The translations under genes were made by a program, and so were the position numbers. From NCBI GenBank assembly GCA_959347315.1, contig OY365807.1:37287645-37351644 (forward strand): a stretch of DNA of 64,000 bases, read 5' to 3'. Source of the DNA: Bimastos eiseni (lineage: Eukaryota; Annelida; Clitellata; Crassiclitellata; Lumbricidae). Shown here piece after piece: positions 1 through 12,800 of this stretch (positions are counted from its first letter, which is position 1; each line of letters starts with the position of its first letter). Under the pieces are notes generated by a model. That model did not search any database. It saw only the letters and a program-made list of their open reading frames with translations, and was not told the DNA's origin.

Positions 1-1311
1 ATTATGTTGATTTAAATATTTTAATTTCTTTTGGTTCCATTTCCCAGTTGGCAACAAATCAGTAATTTTCTCGCTTGAATTGGCTCCATCCACTTTCCGG
101 TAAACATTAGAGAGTAAAGACGTCGTTGATAACTTCATATTTCAAATTTTATAACAAGGTTTTAGATTTTTTCACAAATAAAGTTATTAAATAATAAATA
201 TATTGTCATAGCCTAGATTTTGACAATACACTACATGAAGGATATTCTATAAACTCTACATTGACTATAGATAGAAATTGTCTACTCGGTTATGCCCTAT
301 TTTGATGTTTGTGACCACTGGCATTGTCATAGTGTAATGGTTGAAGCATGGTCTTTTTGTCAACATCATGACTTTTGAACACCAAAATTTGTTTTTGTTC
401 AAAAAGGTTTTGAGAATTTTTTTATTCTTCCAGACTTTAGAATAGTTTTCTAGCGATCCTCTTGTTTTTATTGTTTGTCAATTCCACCCACTTTTTCCAT
501 GTTCATCAGCATAAATCTCATGTCTCAGGACTTCACTTTAGTTTTCCTGTTGTTCCATTTTTTCACAGTACTTCTTGTCATAGCTACTAGTTGTGTCTTT
601 AACAGAATGCTCGTAGCTGTCAGCATAATGGCATGCTTTTACATTACAGTTTTTCTGGGGCAACATGTACCATTGCCTTTTGGGACAACTCAATGGCAAG
701 CCACTAAATCCAATTGGCAATCACCAGCTTGCCTCCCTGTTGGAGCCACCATTCCATCTTGCAATTAACTGCTGAACTATTGTGATATGGTATAATAAGT
801 GCTTTTGAGACGTTTTTAAAGTTGCTACATAAATTCTAGATACATGCAGGCACAATGCATGCTCACACAGATGCTTATGGTTTGTAATGTATTCTGTTGC
901 TATAGACTTAATTTCTGACATATATAAGCCTACTTATGCAAGGAACTTGTCCTGTATAAATATTTTTAGGATGTGGTTGTTCTCATCTCTTAAAACCATT
1001 TTATTCTGACTGTCGAGAAAAACTATTTCTTGACTTTTTTCTAATATGAATGACTGGGAAACCATGGCAGCTAATCATTAAAGGATTAAACTCATGTTAA
1101 ATCACAACTCTTAGCAAAAGTTTCTAAGATCTGTCCTCTGAATGAATATCTCCATCTTCCACCACATCCTGCATACACCTTTCTTTCTTGCAATCTGTAC
1201 CCTTACCAGCAGAAACACACATACATACATACATGCTGCTGTACCAGACGTGCAAGATTGTCAGTTCTCAATAAAAACTTTTGGTTGTGGTTATAAACAT
1301 TACTTGCATGC

Positions 1312-1312
<1 letters not shown>

Positions 1313-1371
<59 letters not shown>
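1313..1371. repeat. (AT)n microsatellite
   Basis: About 59 bases of uninterrupted AT dinucleotides. Confidence 0.98.
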
Positions 1372-1379
<8 letters not shown>

Positions 1380-4049
1380 CATTGATACACAGGCCTATGT
1401 AGTATATACGCACATACATTCATACATGTCTCAATATACACAGCTACCCTTATGCTTGTGTAACATGTTTATGACCAGCTGCTTTAGTTTCCCAGGTGAT
1501 TTTAGTACACTCTCCTCAATAAACAGTTATGACCACAGTCTGTCATTCCCACAGAGTCTGTGTATTTAACCATTTGTGGTCAGTCTGCTTCTCTTGTTTG
1601 GTGACCTGTTTATGATGTGGTTGATATTACTTCCTTGATGCCTCTTCATTTAGATATCTGTTTACAATGCATTACGCTACACAAACAACATTGCAGGAGT
1701 AGCCGTTTATTATAGTTTAGATGAATGATATTATAGAAAGCTTTGCTGTAGTGGTTATGCATGCTAGTTATACCGATCTTGAGATCTTGGGTCAGTGACC
1801 CATGGTGTATTGCATGGATGGTGAGAGCAGAATTGTATCAACCATGACTTCATATGACACCTGATTCTTCAAGGTCCCGGTGTGTGTTTAATGCACTACT
1901 CATTGCTGTTTTTGCTAATGCATGAACCATGCATACCTTTGTTTCTCTCATAGCATATTGCCAAATATGGCAACGAACCACGTATTCTGACTGACTATCG
2001 ATTGGTTATGATTCTTTTCAACACATATTCAGAAAGTGGACAGGTGGTGCTGAAAATACCTGTCTCGTAATGCAGCAGTGTAGTTCTATCCTTAATCCTG
2101 CTGTTGTAGTTGGGATGAATTCATAGTTTCAGTTTGGAATTTACTTCAGTCTGTACCTTGTTATTTAGGATTTAGGACTTAGCTGGTCTTGTTCAGAGCT
2201 CTTACTGCATTGCCATGTGGACAGAATTATATCTTTAATCGACTTTAAGCCCATTATATCATGTGTTCACACGATGTGTAATGTATTTTGGTATAAAGAG
2301 ATTATGTATCTAGACTAAAGTTTATATTGCATAGCTTCAAGGAAATAACTCAACCAAACACTCGACCCAAAAAAATCAATGAAGCTATCAAACAAGAGGA
2401 GGGTTTTAGCGTTTGGCCAAAATGAACACAGGAAAAGGAAGCAGACACAGAAGTTCAAAATGATTGACCTGTCACTGCATACTCAGGTATTCATGCTTCC
2501 CATAAAGAGGTAAATATGTACAAGTGTACATGTACGTGAGGTATGCTTGCAATTATGTACACATCGCTATAGTGCAGAATTTTGGATCCAAGCCAAGTAT
2601 CACTTTATGAATGTGCATGGCCTAGGGCTATGTTAAACTGAAATAGGAATTTGCTACTGGTATGTACATTTCTGTGTAGATGTGTATTTGCAGGTTGTAG
2701 TGGGCATCATAGAGATGGCTAGAAAATTCCGTTTGATTTCAAATGACATTTTAGAGTGAAGGTGATTCTAAGTAATTTCATTATTCAATGCTGTGTATTC
2801 TCTGATTTGATCTTTCACTTTCAAATGCCATGAGTTTCTGACTGTGCATTTTTAATAATGGAGCTAGATGTTTGTGGAAATAATAATTTTGATCAATTTT
2901 ATTGCAAATAAATAAATAAACACGATGTCGATAGCTTGCTTTATTCGATATTTAATTCCAGTTTATAAACTAATCTAGTCTAAGTTTTCTTAAAAACGTT
3001 GATGCATAGTGTTTGCTTCTTGCTGCTTCATCATCTGCCTATAGCAAAGTGCAATTTTGTCTACATGACTGCATGATATTCGACTAGTCTCTGTCTCTCT
3101 CTCTATCTTATGTTTCAAGTCATCTCGTCAGAGCGGTCTCCAGCTGCAGTGGGTGTTAAAGTGTCATCCACTTGACCCTCTCTCTCTCTTCAATTTCATT
3201 TGTCTGTAGGTTTAAGTCTAGCTAACGTCCTTAGAAGTTAGAACCTTCAACAATTTCTGTGACACAACAGTACTATGGTGCAGACGGTGATGCTAGAAGA
3301 ATGAAAATATTGTGCATTCCTTGCAGGACTTGCACTAGCTGAAAATGGAAAAATTGTTTGCAGCAGCAGACAATTAATATGCTCTGTGACCAGTCACCAA
3401 TTCGCATGTCAGCAAACAAGAGGTACAAACAGATTTTTACAACAATGATATGTATGAGGTTTCATCCAAAGAAATGGTATGAAACGTGTGCTTAAGTAAA
3501 TCCATGACCATCTTTTGCTCAAATTAATGTAATATCAAGTAATGTTTATAGCATGTGTCCCATTGATGAGTATAAATAGGTTCATATGTCAGTGTCATAA
3601 CACCTTCTGTTGACCTCCAAGCGCATGTGATGTTAGAGTTGGAGGAGAGACAATTGTGCTGCATGGCTGACATGTTTACTGAAGTCTTGGTTCTGTTAAT
3701 ATGTTGTCTGGTATGTCATCATGTGATTGTCTGGTCTGGTCTATTCTCCTGTCTGATCAAATGCTTGTGATTTCAAATCTCTGCAATAATTTAACACCTC
3801 ATTTTGATAATATTTGCTTTAAATTTGCTTCAAATCCAGTGGTACCTAAGATCTTCAAGGGATTTGAAAGTAGCTTTCTCTTTTGCCATGTGTTTAGTTT
3901 GATGTGTTTGGCTGATAATAATCAAATGGCAAAAGGCTTATGACCAAATGCCTCCTTTATGCAATTCACAAGACCATCTCATGAAATATGGCCTCCTATA
4001 GATGATAACCTTGAAGTGAATGTCATAAAAGTCTCTATATTCTGATAAT

Positions 4050-4180
4050 TGTAATCATAATCTCAAAACTTCTGAGGTGCCACTCGAAAGCTAAGCGCAG
4101 GGCATCAGCTTATTCGCAAGCACTGAGGTTGTCCAAGGAGTTGTCCAGTCGAGGTTCAGGTCCGCTTGCCGGTAGGATCA
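4050..4180 (+). repeat. Dispersed ~130-bp repeat, copy A
   Basis: TAATCATAATCTCAAAACTTCTGAGGTGCC followed by a GGCATCAGCTTATTC-like core. It is related to copies at 33372(-), 35330, 36143, 55320(-) and 57190(-). Confidence 0.6.
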
Positions 4181-4775
4181 GAGGAGATAGCAGATTACTA
4201 CCTCTTTAAATGTTGTGCTCTGCTTATCCTAACAGTTTGTGGGGAATATTCTAGTAGCATCTGGATAGCAGATGTTTCACCAGTTCCTTGGGGTCTGGAT
4301 CTGACAGATGGTTATTCCATAGGACAGGAAGTCCTGGTAATCAGACAAAGCTAAATGTTGCATGGTCGATGTGTGTCTGTGCATGGGTATCCTCTGAATA
4401 GGCCTTGGAACTATTATTCAGTGTCTGTGCCCTAAGAGATTTAAAAAATGTTACAGTAAGACTTCCATATGTTTGTGCATCATTATTATCAGACTTCGTT
4501 TAATCATGAGATTCTGTATGCTTCGACTCACAGGGGTAGAGTGCTGTAGAGCTCTTCACTCTGGTTGTCCCAACTGCCTGACGGTGGTGTTAATGTTAGC
4601 AGCGAGTGTGATGAGTGTTTCTTGAAGAAGTAATGTACCATGTTTAAATTTCAATAACGATTGTATATAGTACATGTACTAGATTTTCAGGCTCGATGTT
4701 ATAATTAGGTTACATTTCAATTAGGATATATTCATGAGAATTTGTGGTGAAGTGATGCATGTTATCCGGACATTC

Positions 4776-4957
4776 GAGTCCATGTGCTCATGTTCATGTG
4801 CTCATGAGCCCATGTGCTCAAGAGTCCATGTGCTCATGTTCATGTGCTCATGAGCCCATGTGCTCAAGAGTCCATGTGCTCATGTTCATGTGCTCATGAG
4901 CCCATGTGCTCACGAGTCCATGTGCTCATGTTCATGTGCTCATGAGTCCATGTGCTT
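4776..4957. repeat. 46-bp tandem repeat built of CATGTGCTCA sub-units
   Basis: About four copies of a 46-bp unit, each made of three imperfect 14-18-bp sub-units around CATGTGCTCA. Later copies differ by single bases (CAAGAG against CACGAG), showing higher-order amplification. Confidence 0.95.
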
Positions 4958-5762
4958 AGTTGTAATATGTGATTGTCAGCAGTTTCTTTGGTGACTTTGG
5001 TTGCTTCTGGACTTTTTGTATTAAATCAGAACACTGTTTGGATTAGTGACCGCAATGAAAGTGGATGCTGGCAAGTAATGGAATGTGCTTGCAGCTCGTA
5101 ATTTTTTACCTTTCAGGCGATTGTTTGGCACCACATTGACCGTGAAGATATTAAAGGAAATGAAAGCTATGTATTGGTTGAGCACTGTTATTCACCTGGA
5201 AATGCTGCTTCTTATATTGCATCTAGATTCTAGAAGTACTGATTAAGAAGTGTCAAGAGACAAGTGGTGAATGGAAAGCACTCATTATTAGAGTTTAACT
5301 GCCTCAGCAATGCTTTTAAAAGGTACCATTTATAGCCAGACACATATGTGCATGCTTACATACATACAATATTACCTTGAAGTCCCCCTTTGCATTTTGT
5401 CACAGTTGTCTGCACAGTTTTTGATGAGTGCTACATTTTTAGGTACAATTTGATAGTAAGATGATGACTTTGCATATAAAAGAAGCAGTTGGTGAATTTG
5501 CATCTGTGGTATGGGCATGACTACAGTTTGTCAATGTTATGCTTGGAAAGCTCTCTTGTGCAGGCACTATTGCTGGACTGCATTTAATTACCCATGGGAA
5601 GCACAGTGTCCTTTGAAGACGAATATGACACCTTTCAATATGGTGTGCTGGACACTGTTTGTGACCATGTCTGCGATAGCCCTCGCACCATCAGAAACCT
5701 CGCACCATCAGAAACGTTTAATTTACAGACAGAAGACAAGTAGATGTAAAATGGGTGAAAAT

Positions 5763-6157
5763 TAGAGCTGTACCGATATCACTTTTTGACTGACATATGT
5801 CGGGGAGATCTGATGGGCTTGAATTGGCCAGCCATTCCTTGGCCCTTAGGCAGGCACTATGACTCACTCTGCAAAAGACATGTTCTCACAGTCTATATTA
5901 GCACACAGGGTGGTCTCACCAATGGTCTGAAGAAGCCATTGGCTCGACGACGCGATATGGAAACGGTACGAAATGCCGTACTTCACAGACCCAGTGATGT
6001 TGCTGTTGTCATTTTGCTTTTGTATACTGAAAATAATATTATTAAATAAAAAAATAATTTTTAATATCAGTGCCGATTATCTTGCCGATATCGATATTGT
6101 TGATATATCTATAATTGGCCCGATTAATCGGCCGGCTGATTAATCGGTTTAGCTCTA
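5763..6157. mobile_element. hAT-type MITE (395 bp) with perfect 8-bp TSD
   Basis: The termini are TAGAGCTGTACCGAT on the left and the inverse of TAGAGCTAAACCGAT on the right. Both sides are flanked by GTGAAAAT (5755-5762 and 6158-6165). An 8-bp duplication and TAG-type ends are hAT features. No transposase is encoded. Confidence 0.9.
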
Positions 6158-6265
6158 GTGAAAATTAGTTCTGTATTTTAAATTTTTTTTTAAACATGCA
6201 GTCATCACCTAATCAGCAATACCAACACTATCAGTGCATTGTGAAACCTAGCTTAAACTGTTATC

Positions 6266-6459
6266 TGACTTTTTGTAACTTCTTTGGTTAAGTTTTCTAT
6301 TTAATGTCTGTTAACATGTGTGATGCAGAAAGTGTGATGCAGAAAGGACCTATGGCTTTGTGTTGTTTGGTATATGTGACTTTTTGTAACTTCTTTGGTT
6401 ATGTTTTCTATTTAATGTCTGTTAACATGTGTGATGCAGAAAGGACCTATGGCTTTGTG
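6266..6459. repeat. Local tandem duplication (~95 bp x2)
   Basis: Two near-identical copies run from CTGACTTTTTGTAACTTC or its equivalent to GGACCTATGGCTTTGTG. The first has an extra AGTGTGATGCAGAA duplication inside it. Confidence 0.9.
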
Positions 6460-8281
6460 CTAGTTTATTAGCAAAAATTATTGGGATACACATTTTACTC
6501 CTATATCCTGAACTCGAGAACGGTTGAAAACAAGTTCCTGGGTCTTTTTACCCTCTTTTCTTTAACTTGGCTTGCTTTAAGTTTGTCATTTACGGGACGT
6601 CGGATTGTCGGTTCGTCGGAGTTCTTTCAACTCTTGTTTTTGTTTCCATATGTTTCCATTGACCTACAGAGCTGAAATTTTGCACACATGTCACGCTTGC
6701 ATGACAATGCAATATATCAAATTTTTATGGATATAACTTAAAAATTGAGAGAAAAAACGACACAAAACGCACAAAATTAAATATCGTTTACCCACTCGAA
6801 TGAGTCCTCCTTGACAAGCTTCACGCTGGCAAGTTTACATCATAAACGATAGCTTAAGAGGGTCTTGAAAAACCCATGTTTTTACTTTCACTTGTTATGA
6901 ATTATCTAAATGCTATATTCCTGCTTTAGTGCAGCCTTATGACTACTGTGAAGAAGCCTTCATTGCTGGTAATGTAACAGATACAGTATTGCGCTGTTCT
7001 TATAATGGCTTTGGAACATGTATGATTGAAACCAGGAGAACCTTCATAGAACAGATGATTCTGTGAAGCATGACAGCATTTGCTCCAATGCCACATCCAG
7101 TGCAATTACAACGAGTGGATCGTTTGTGCCACTTTGTGGAGCAAAGAATTTTAACATTCTGGCAGTAACAGACCTACATCACAGTTCAACTCAGACTGCT
7201 GTCGGAAAACTTTTAATAATTTGGAATTGTGATGGGTGAATATTGTATAACTAGATCAACAAACTTGAACAATAACATCACTGTTTTGAAGAAGTACTTG
7301 GATGTTAGCCTAAGATGCGTAAAAATGGCTTAGGTATCGCGAAGGAACGAGTATTCTTGTTTCTTTCTTCTTAGTGCTATCCAATAAACCATGAAGTCAC
7401 AGAACTTCTTGATTGATTGATTCTTCTTGCTTTTCTGCTTTTGTCCCAGCCTTTGTTTCTGTGCCAGATGTTAGACACTAGTGATTTCATGTGTACAGAA
7501 GAAGGAAGTGAGGAATATGTTGGCACTGCTCTCTTTTTTCTTTCTCTTCTAGGCAGAATCCATTTGTCTTCTGTTTGTCCTGATCTGCTTATGCTACATC
7601 TTCTTCTTCAGAGTGGCTGTCCAGTCGTGACCCTCTGAGGGTCATGGTCCAGTCCACTTGAAATTGGCAATGCCATCGCCAGCAGCGTGTCACTGTACGA
7701 TGCGTTGACACTAATCCAGTGAAATTGACCAGATATTCCTCTGTGCACCGTCTGTTCGTTCTACCTTGTTCCGGTGGACAATAAATCCCAAAGTCTAATC
7801 CAGGGCCATTGAATTGCAGTATGGAGTAGGCCTTAAATTAGGCTGGTGATCATCCCCTCATGGAACAGTTTCCTTATCCTCATCTGAAATACTGGCACAT
7901 TAGAAATCAGAATATTGGACAAAATCTGAATTGAATTGGAGACAGAACATTTGAGAGCATTGTATTTATAATGTATGGAAGGGTGACTGTATGTATAGGC
8001 ACTTCCACACAGCTTCAGAAGCTCTGAGTTGAGGTAAGAAGAATCCTCGCTGTTGAGGCACTTTCAACACCATAGATGAATACAAGGATCTGGATGAATG
8101 ATTGAGAAATGTGGACAATAGTGACGAAAGTTGTGATATTATCTCATAGTGACAAATCGCCATTGTCCCATTTCAAACTAGGCCTACTTCGTTGCCAATT
8201 GTTGCAGCGACGCCATTATATCCCTGAAATAGAAATTTGCTTACGTCACAGAAAGTCGGTCTGTTATTGGTCAAATAAGTC

Positions 8282-8418
8282 GTGCGCATGACTTATTAAG
8301 TCAAGGGAATGAGTTGTTATCTCGTGTGCATGACTTATTAAGTCGAGGGAACGAGTTGTTATCTTGTGCGCACGACTTATTAAGTCGAGGGAACGTGTTA
8401 ATAACTCGTGTGCACGAG
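8282..8418. repeat. 42-bp tandem repeat with palindromic cores
   Basis: Three 42-bp units (8282, 8324, 8366) and a partial fourth. Each contains GACTTATTAAGTC, a perfect 13-base inverted repeat, and a GTGCGCAC-like palindrome. It lies about 870 bp upstream of the SIAE-like start codon. Confidence 0.93.
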
Positions 8419-8574
8419 ATAAAATATTCTTCTTTCATGTCCCTTTAGAGGCTCCGTAGTCTCATGCTTAAGTATATGTAATTACATTAACATATGGGCA
8501 TATGAATAGCCTATAAATGAATAGCTTCTTGTTGCCAATGGAGTGTAAAATGTTCTTGCATGCTATTATCGTAA

Positions 8575-8625
8575 TATATATATGTATATATAATTATATA
8601 TTATTAATATATATATATATATACT
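8575..8625. repeat. AT-rich TA microsatellite
   Basis: Degenerate TATATA stretch with short interruptions. Confidence 0.85.
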
Positions 8626-9283
8626 TAATTTACTTTAATCAATGTCAAAGATTTTGTACTACTATGTAATTTGAAATCATTCAGCAAAGTTGAAGATTTT
8701 TCTCTTGTGCCAATTGTTTTCATACCAAATTGTTGCTACATTGAATTCTCTAGTGACGAATTGTCGTGCACCCAATTGTTGGGTCACCAGTATTCCTCGG
8801 CTGAACTGGGACATGCCAATAATTTTTCTCTTTCTATCTCTACTTAAAAAGCTAGTGTAAAAGAAAAGAGCATGAATGCGGGGATGGCTCTAAGATGACC
8901 AATCCGGCTTTGCCCTGACCCCTAGACTTCTACGGTTACCTGTGGTTCTGCCTATTTGGCCGATGACATGTAAAAATTTAAGTTGGAAATGGGAGTTCAG
9001 TGCAGATAGAATCTACCAGTTGGGGTTATATATTCTTAGCATTTCGTTTGATGGTGAATTTGTTTGCCAAATCGCTGATCGCATTGACACATTGCCTGTC
9101 TGCTTTCTTTAGAGCTGGCCAGCTGAGCAATATCCGGATTACTCGCCGCGTTTCTGATCCGAACCATTCATCAGGCCTACTCGACAGGCTGAAGGCAGCG
9201 GCCGGCGCTGCTGGCGATGAAGGTGCTGCTGGTGCGAGTGACATGTGCCACCGCCGAGAAGACATGCTGCTAGTCTTCTGACT

Positions 9284-9818
9284 ATGCAGGCAAGAAAGAC
9301 AACTGTGCCACGAGGAGGAGTCAACTCAAGGGACTACTACTCAGCTGATAAGCCATCGGCTGGCTCTGCAACATCGGACGCGTCGTCGTCGTCATCATCA
9401 TCAGACATGGCCACCACGTCATCAGCTGGCCACATTGAAATTGAAACCATCGAATCCGTGGACGACGATATCGATCCAGAGACGCCGGACGAATGCCGCA
9501 CCGCCACTGCCGCCGCTGCAACCGGCGGAACGAAATCGGACGAAAATGAAGATCTGGCAACGAGTGGGGACGAGAGCGAGCTTGACCCCCTTCAGTCGAA
9601 TATGTCGAAGACGGACAACGACAAGGATGCGGCCAGTCAGAACGACCGTCTCGAGATGGGAGATGATGAAACGTGGAGCAAAGACTTTGATCGTGACTCA
9701 CAGAGCCCCACCTCTCGAAAGAAAGGATGGGACGTGCGATGTTTTGTCATTGGATTCCTTGTTTTGCTTCTTGTCGTGGGTGGAGCCTCTGTCATCGTCC
9801 TCGCTCATCGGTTCAAAG
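9284..9818 (+). CDS. SIAE: SIAE-like exon 1: cytoplasmic tail and transmembrane helix
   Basis: This exon encodes residues 1-178. The start ATG at 9284 has A at -3 and lies 45 bases after an in-frame TGA at 9239. The composition is low-complexity: a run of seven serines near residues 34-40, then many Asp, Glu and Ala. The stretch WDVRCFVIGFLVLLLVVGGA marks the start of the transmembrane helix. The donor is AAAG|GTTAAA and leaves phase 1. No similarity to the SIAE signal-peptide exon is visible, so the anchor looks acquired. A splice acceptor at ATGCAG (about 9284-9289) is a weak alternative that would move the start upstream. Confidence 0.8.
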
Positions 9819-12800
9819 GTTAAAATCAGTTGGCAGTTCTCTATCTTTCCTCTTTCTCTTTCATAGCTATCACTTCTTTAGAAATATAGCTTTAAACAAA
9901 GTAGAACTGATAATCTTAAACAACTTGGTTGGAATATAGAAATTCTGGATGGTACAGATGAGTAAGCTGAGAATATTATCTGAATATTTCTGTTTAAAAC
10001 TGAGTATTGAATAATTATTGTTAGAGATTCAGTGTAAGTGTTTGTGCAGTTTACAATTCTATTGAGGCTAATTTGAGTGTTTGGTATATAAGCTCTTGTT
10101 TTTGAATACATCATTGCACCTTTCAACAACATTCACTCTACTATCTGGCTGGTATGCATATCTTCGGCTATCATTGGTAGGTACAAGAAATCAAACTTAT
10201 ATATGGGACAGGCAAAGAAGTGGGTTTCAGTGAAAAGCTTCAAAGCTCCAACAGTGCGAATGGCGTCCTAACATAACAAGGGTTTAAAGTGGTTCAGAAG
10301 ACGTTTAGTCTGTGTTAAAACCACTGTAATTTGGCTTGGACATGTTTAATTGATTGCCAATATTCCAAGTGTCCTCTTAAAAGCTGTGATAGTATAGTGT
10401 CCACTGAGATGGTACTGTCATCCAAACCATTCCACAAATCTACAACTCTTCTACTGAAGAATTTCTGCCCTAATGTTACTTTCGGTTTCTTAAACAATTT
10501 ATACCTGTGTTCCCGAGTTACTTTATTTGATGCATATTGAAAAAACCTCTCTGGCTGCACCACCTCCTTTCTAGTAATAATCTTCTAGGCTTCAGTCAGG
10601 TCTCCTCTGCTCCTCCTCATCTCCAATGTTGTTAATCATCTCCAGGTAAAGTAATGTAGCCAAGAAACAATTGCAGAGGCATTTCTGCAAAGTCATAAAT
10701 CCACTTGATGCCACTGAGTTTACATCTGGGTGTTGATCTTGTTGTCCTTTGAGCACTATGTGCTAGATGATGATTGCATGTTGTTATAAATATTTAACTA
10801 TATCAGAAACTTAATGAATCCATTGTATCTGTAATCTGTGATCTCAGCCTTTTAGTAACATTTTTCATTCAGCTTTTGTGGGAGATTGTCATGAACTGGG
10901 TCTTATCTTGTTGCCTGAAATCGCTGTTAATATCACTTTCAGTATCACGTGAAACGTTCTATAAACCATTGTTTTAACGCTACTGACAGTACTCACTGTA
11001 TATCCTGCTGCCCATATACATGAAATTCTGCAATATTTACTCTTCGCCAATCTACCACTATGAGCGAAAAATAAATGGTGGGGTATTAAAAGGTAACTTT
11101 TCTTTTTGACTCATTTTTTCCTTGAAATAATTTAGACCCAAACTAATGAGAAAACATGAACTGAGTATATGCAACACATGATGATCATAAAAGATAGAAT
11201 AGAAAGATAGAATGATTCATGATTGCGACTAATTTTAGATCTATGTAGAGTCATTTCAATGCAAACAGATTGAGACAATTCGAACACAAATGAAGTCATA
11301 GTTGAATAGAATGGGTTTGAAGTATTTATGGAAAGATCCAGAGGTGAAGGAGCTCTAGTCACGGATTGCAAGGTGGTGCGATGGGTAGAAAGAGACTCAA
11401 ATGGTGCTAGGACCACTAGAAGATGCTTTAGATACAGGAATCAGGTGATGCCAGACGCTGGAAGAGGAGAAGGACAGAGACCATATGTGCTGTTGGGATG
11501 CAGAGGACTGTAGAAAGGGGATAAACACGATGATAGGGGAACAGATGGCTGACCATGATGTACCTGGAAATGGCTGATAAGCCAGTTGACCATGTGTGCA
11601 TCATGTGAGCAATTGGAGCTGGACTGATGCTGAAAATGGATTGGGTTATTATGCTGAAGCTAAGAGTGGACCTTGCAGAAATTCATGCATTAGTCGTTAA
11701 TCCTCTTTGGTGTTCCCAGTGACCACTTAATCACCTGCAGCTGGCACTGGTCATGGATCATTGCTGATGGAATAGTGCCAATAGGATATCCCAGGTTATG
11801 TCTATCATTTGAGCCAGACTGAATATTCAAGAGAGTGTTACTGGAACATTGCACAGGAAGTTCAACTCACTGCATTGTCTATGGAATATGACCAGCTCTG
11901 CATTGTCAATTTCGGTTATGGTATTATCTGTACCAGACACTAGACTTCTCCTTCAAAATACAGGTTATGTCTCTAATTGGTTCTACTGCATTCATTCATT
12001 CTCTCTCCTCTGTCAGGCTTGCACCCACGATGAGACCTCAATGAAACATCTCTGGAATATAGTTCTGTCTTTAGCCACATCTACCGTCTCTCTCATATCC
12101 GCGTTCGCCATCCTCAGATCTTCACTAATATTGTCTATCCAGGTTTTTTGTTGTCTCCGTCGGCTTGTTGCTCCCTCTACGTGTAGTGCCACCAGAAGCA
12201 ACCTTTTTTGTCCATTCTGGTCACACGACCAAACCATTAAAGCCTTTTCCTCTGATTTTATTGTTTGTTCTTGGCCCAGTTCTTTTCGTATCAGGTCATT
12301 GCTGATCTTGTCCCATCTACTTTCCCCAACATTCTTCTTAGCCAGTTCATTTTCACCACAGCAGCCTCCCCTGATCCTCCTTGTGCAAGCACCAGCACTC
12401 TGCTCCATACAGCAGTACCAGGATGACAAGTGTTCCTTAATTTTGGTTAGTTTTGTTATCTCGTTTGACCTCCATAGTCTTCCAAGCACTGTTCACTCCA
12501 GGCAGAGTTTTCTTCTGATGTCCCCTGTGCACCGTATGTTGGTTCTACTTATGTAGAATTAGCGTATTTTTCATAAGGAAACTCTCCTGAGCACTCTGAC
12601 CATATGCCATTGGGGAAAGATCAGGCAGTGATCTTTCAAAGGAAACCGATACTGCTGACACTTCTTATTCATGGGGTTAGCCTGAGGACCTCTCGTTTTG
12701 TTCTAATTCACTTGCAATGTTCAGCTATGGTTTTCAAATGCACACAGGTATGCCTGTGATCTTTACAGTTAATCTGTTGTCTTTGCCACAAGAAACAGAT

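Larger units (their letters stand above)
1..9238. other. 5' flank without recognisable gene
   Basis: Apart from the repeats listed separately, I see no coding region here. The short open frames lack splice-consistent homology to any family I recognise. The stretch is AT-rich and non-coding in character. Confidence 0.6.

Noticed and set aside
9000..9281. Open frame of 93 codons just upstream of SIAE-like exon 1
   Set aside because: It is in another frame, ends before the start codon and matches nothing known; probably 5' UTR or promoter.
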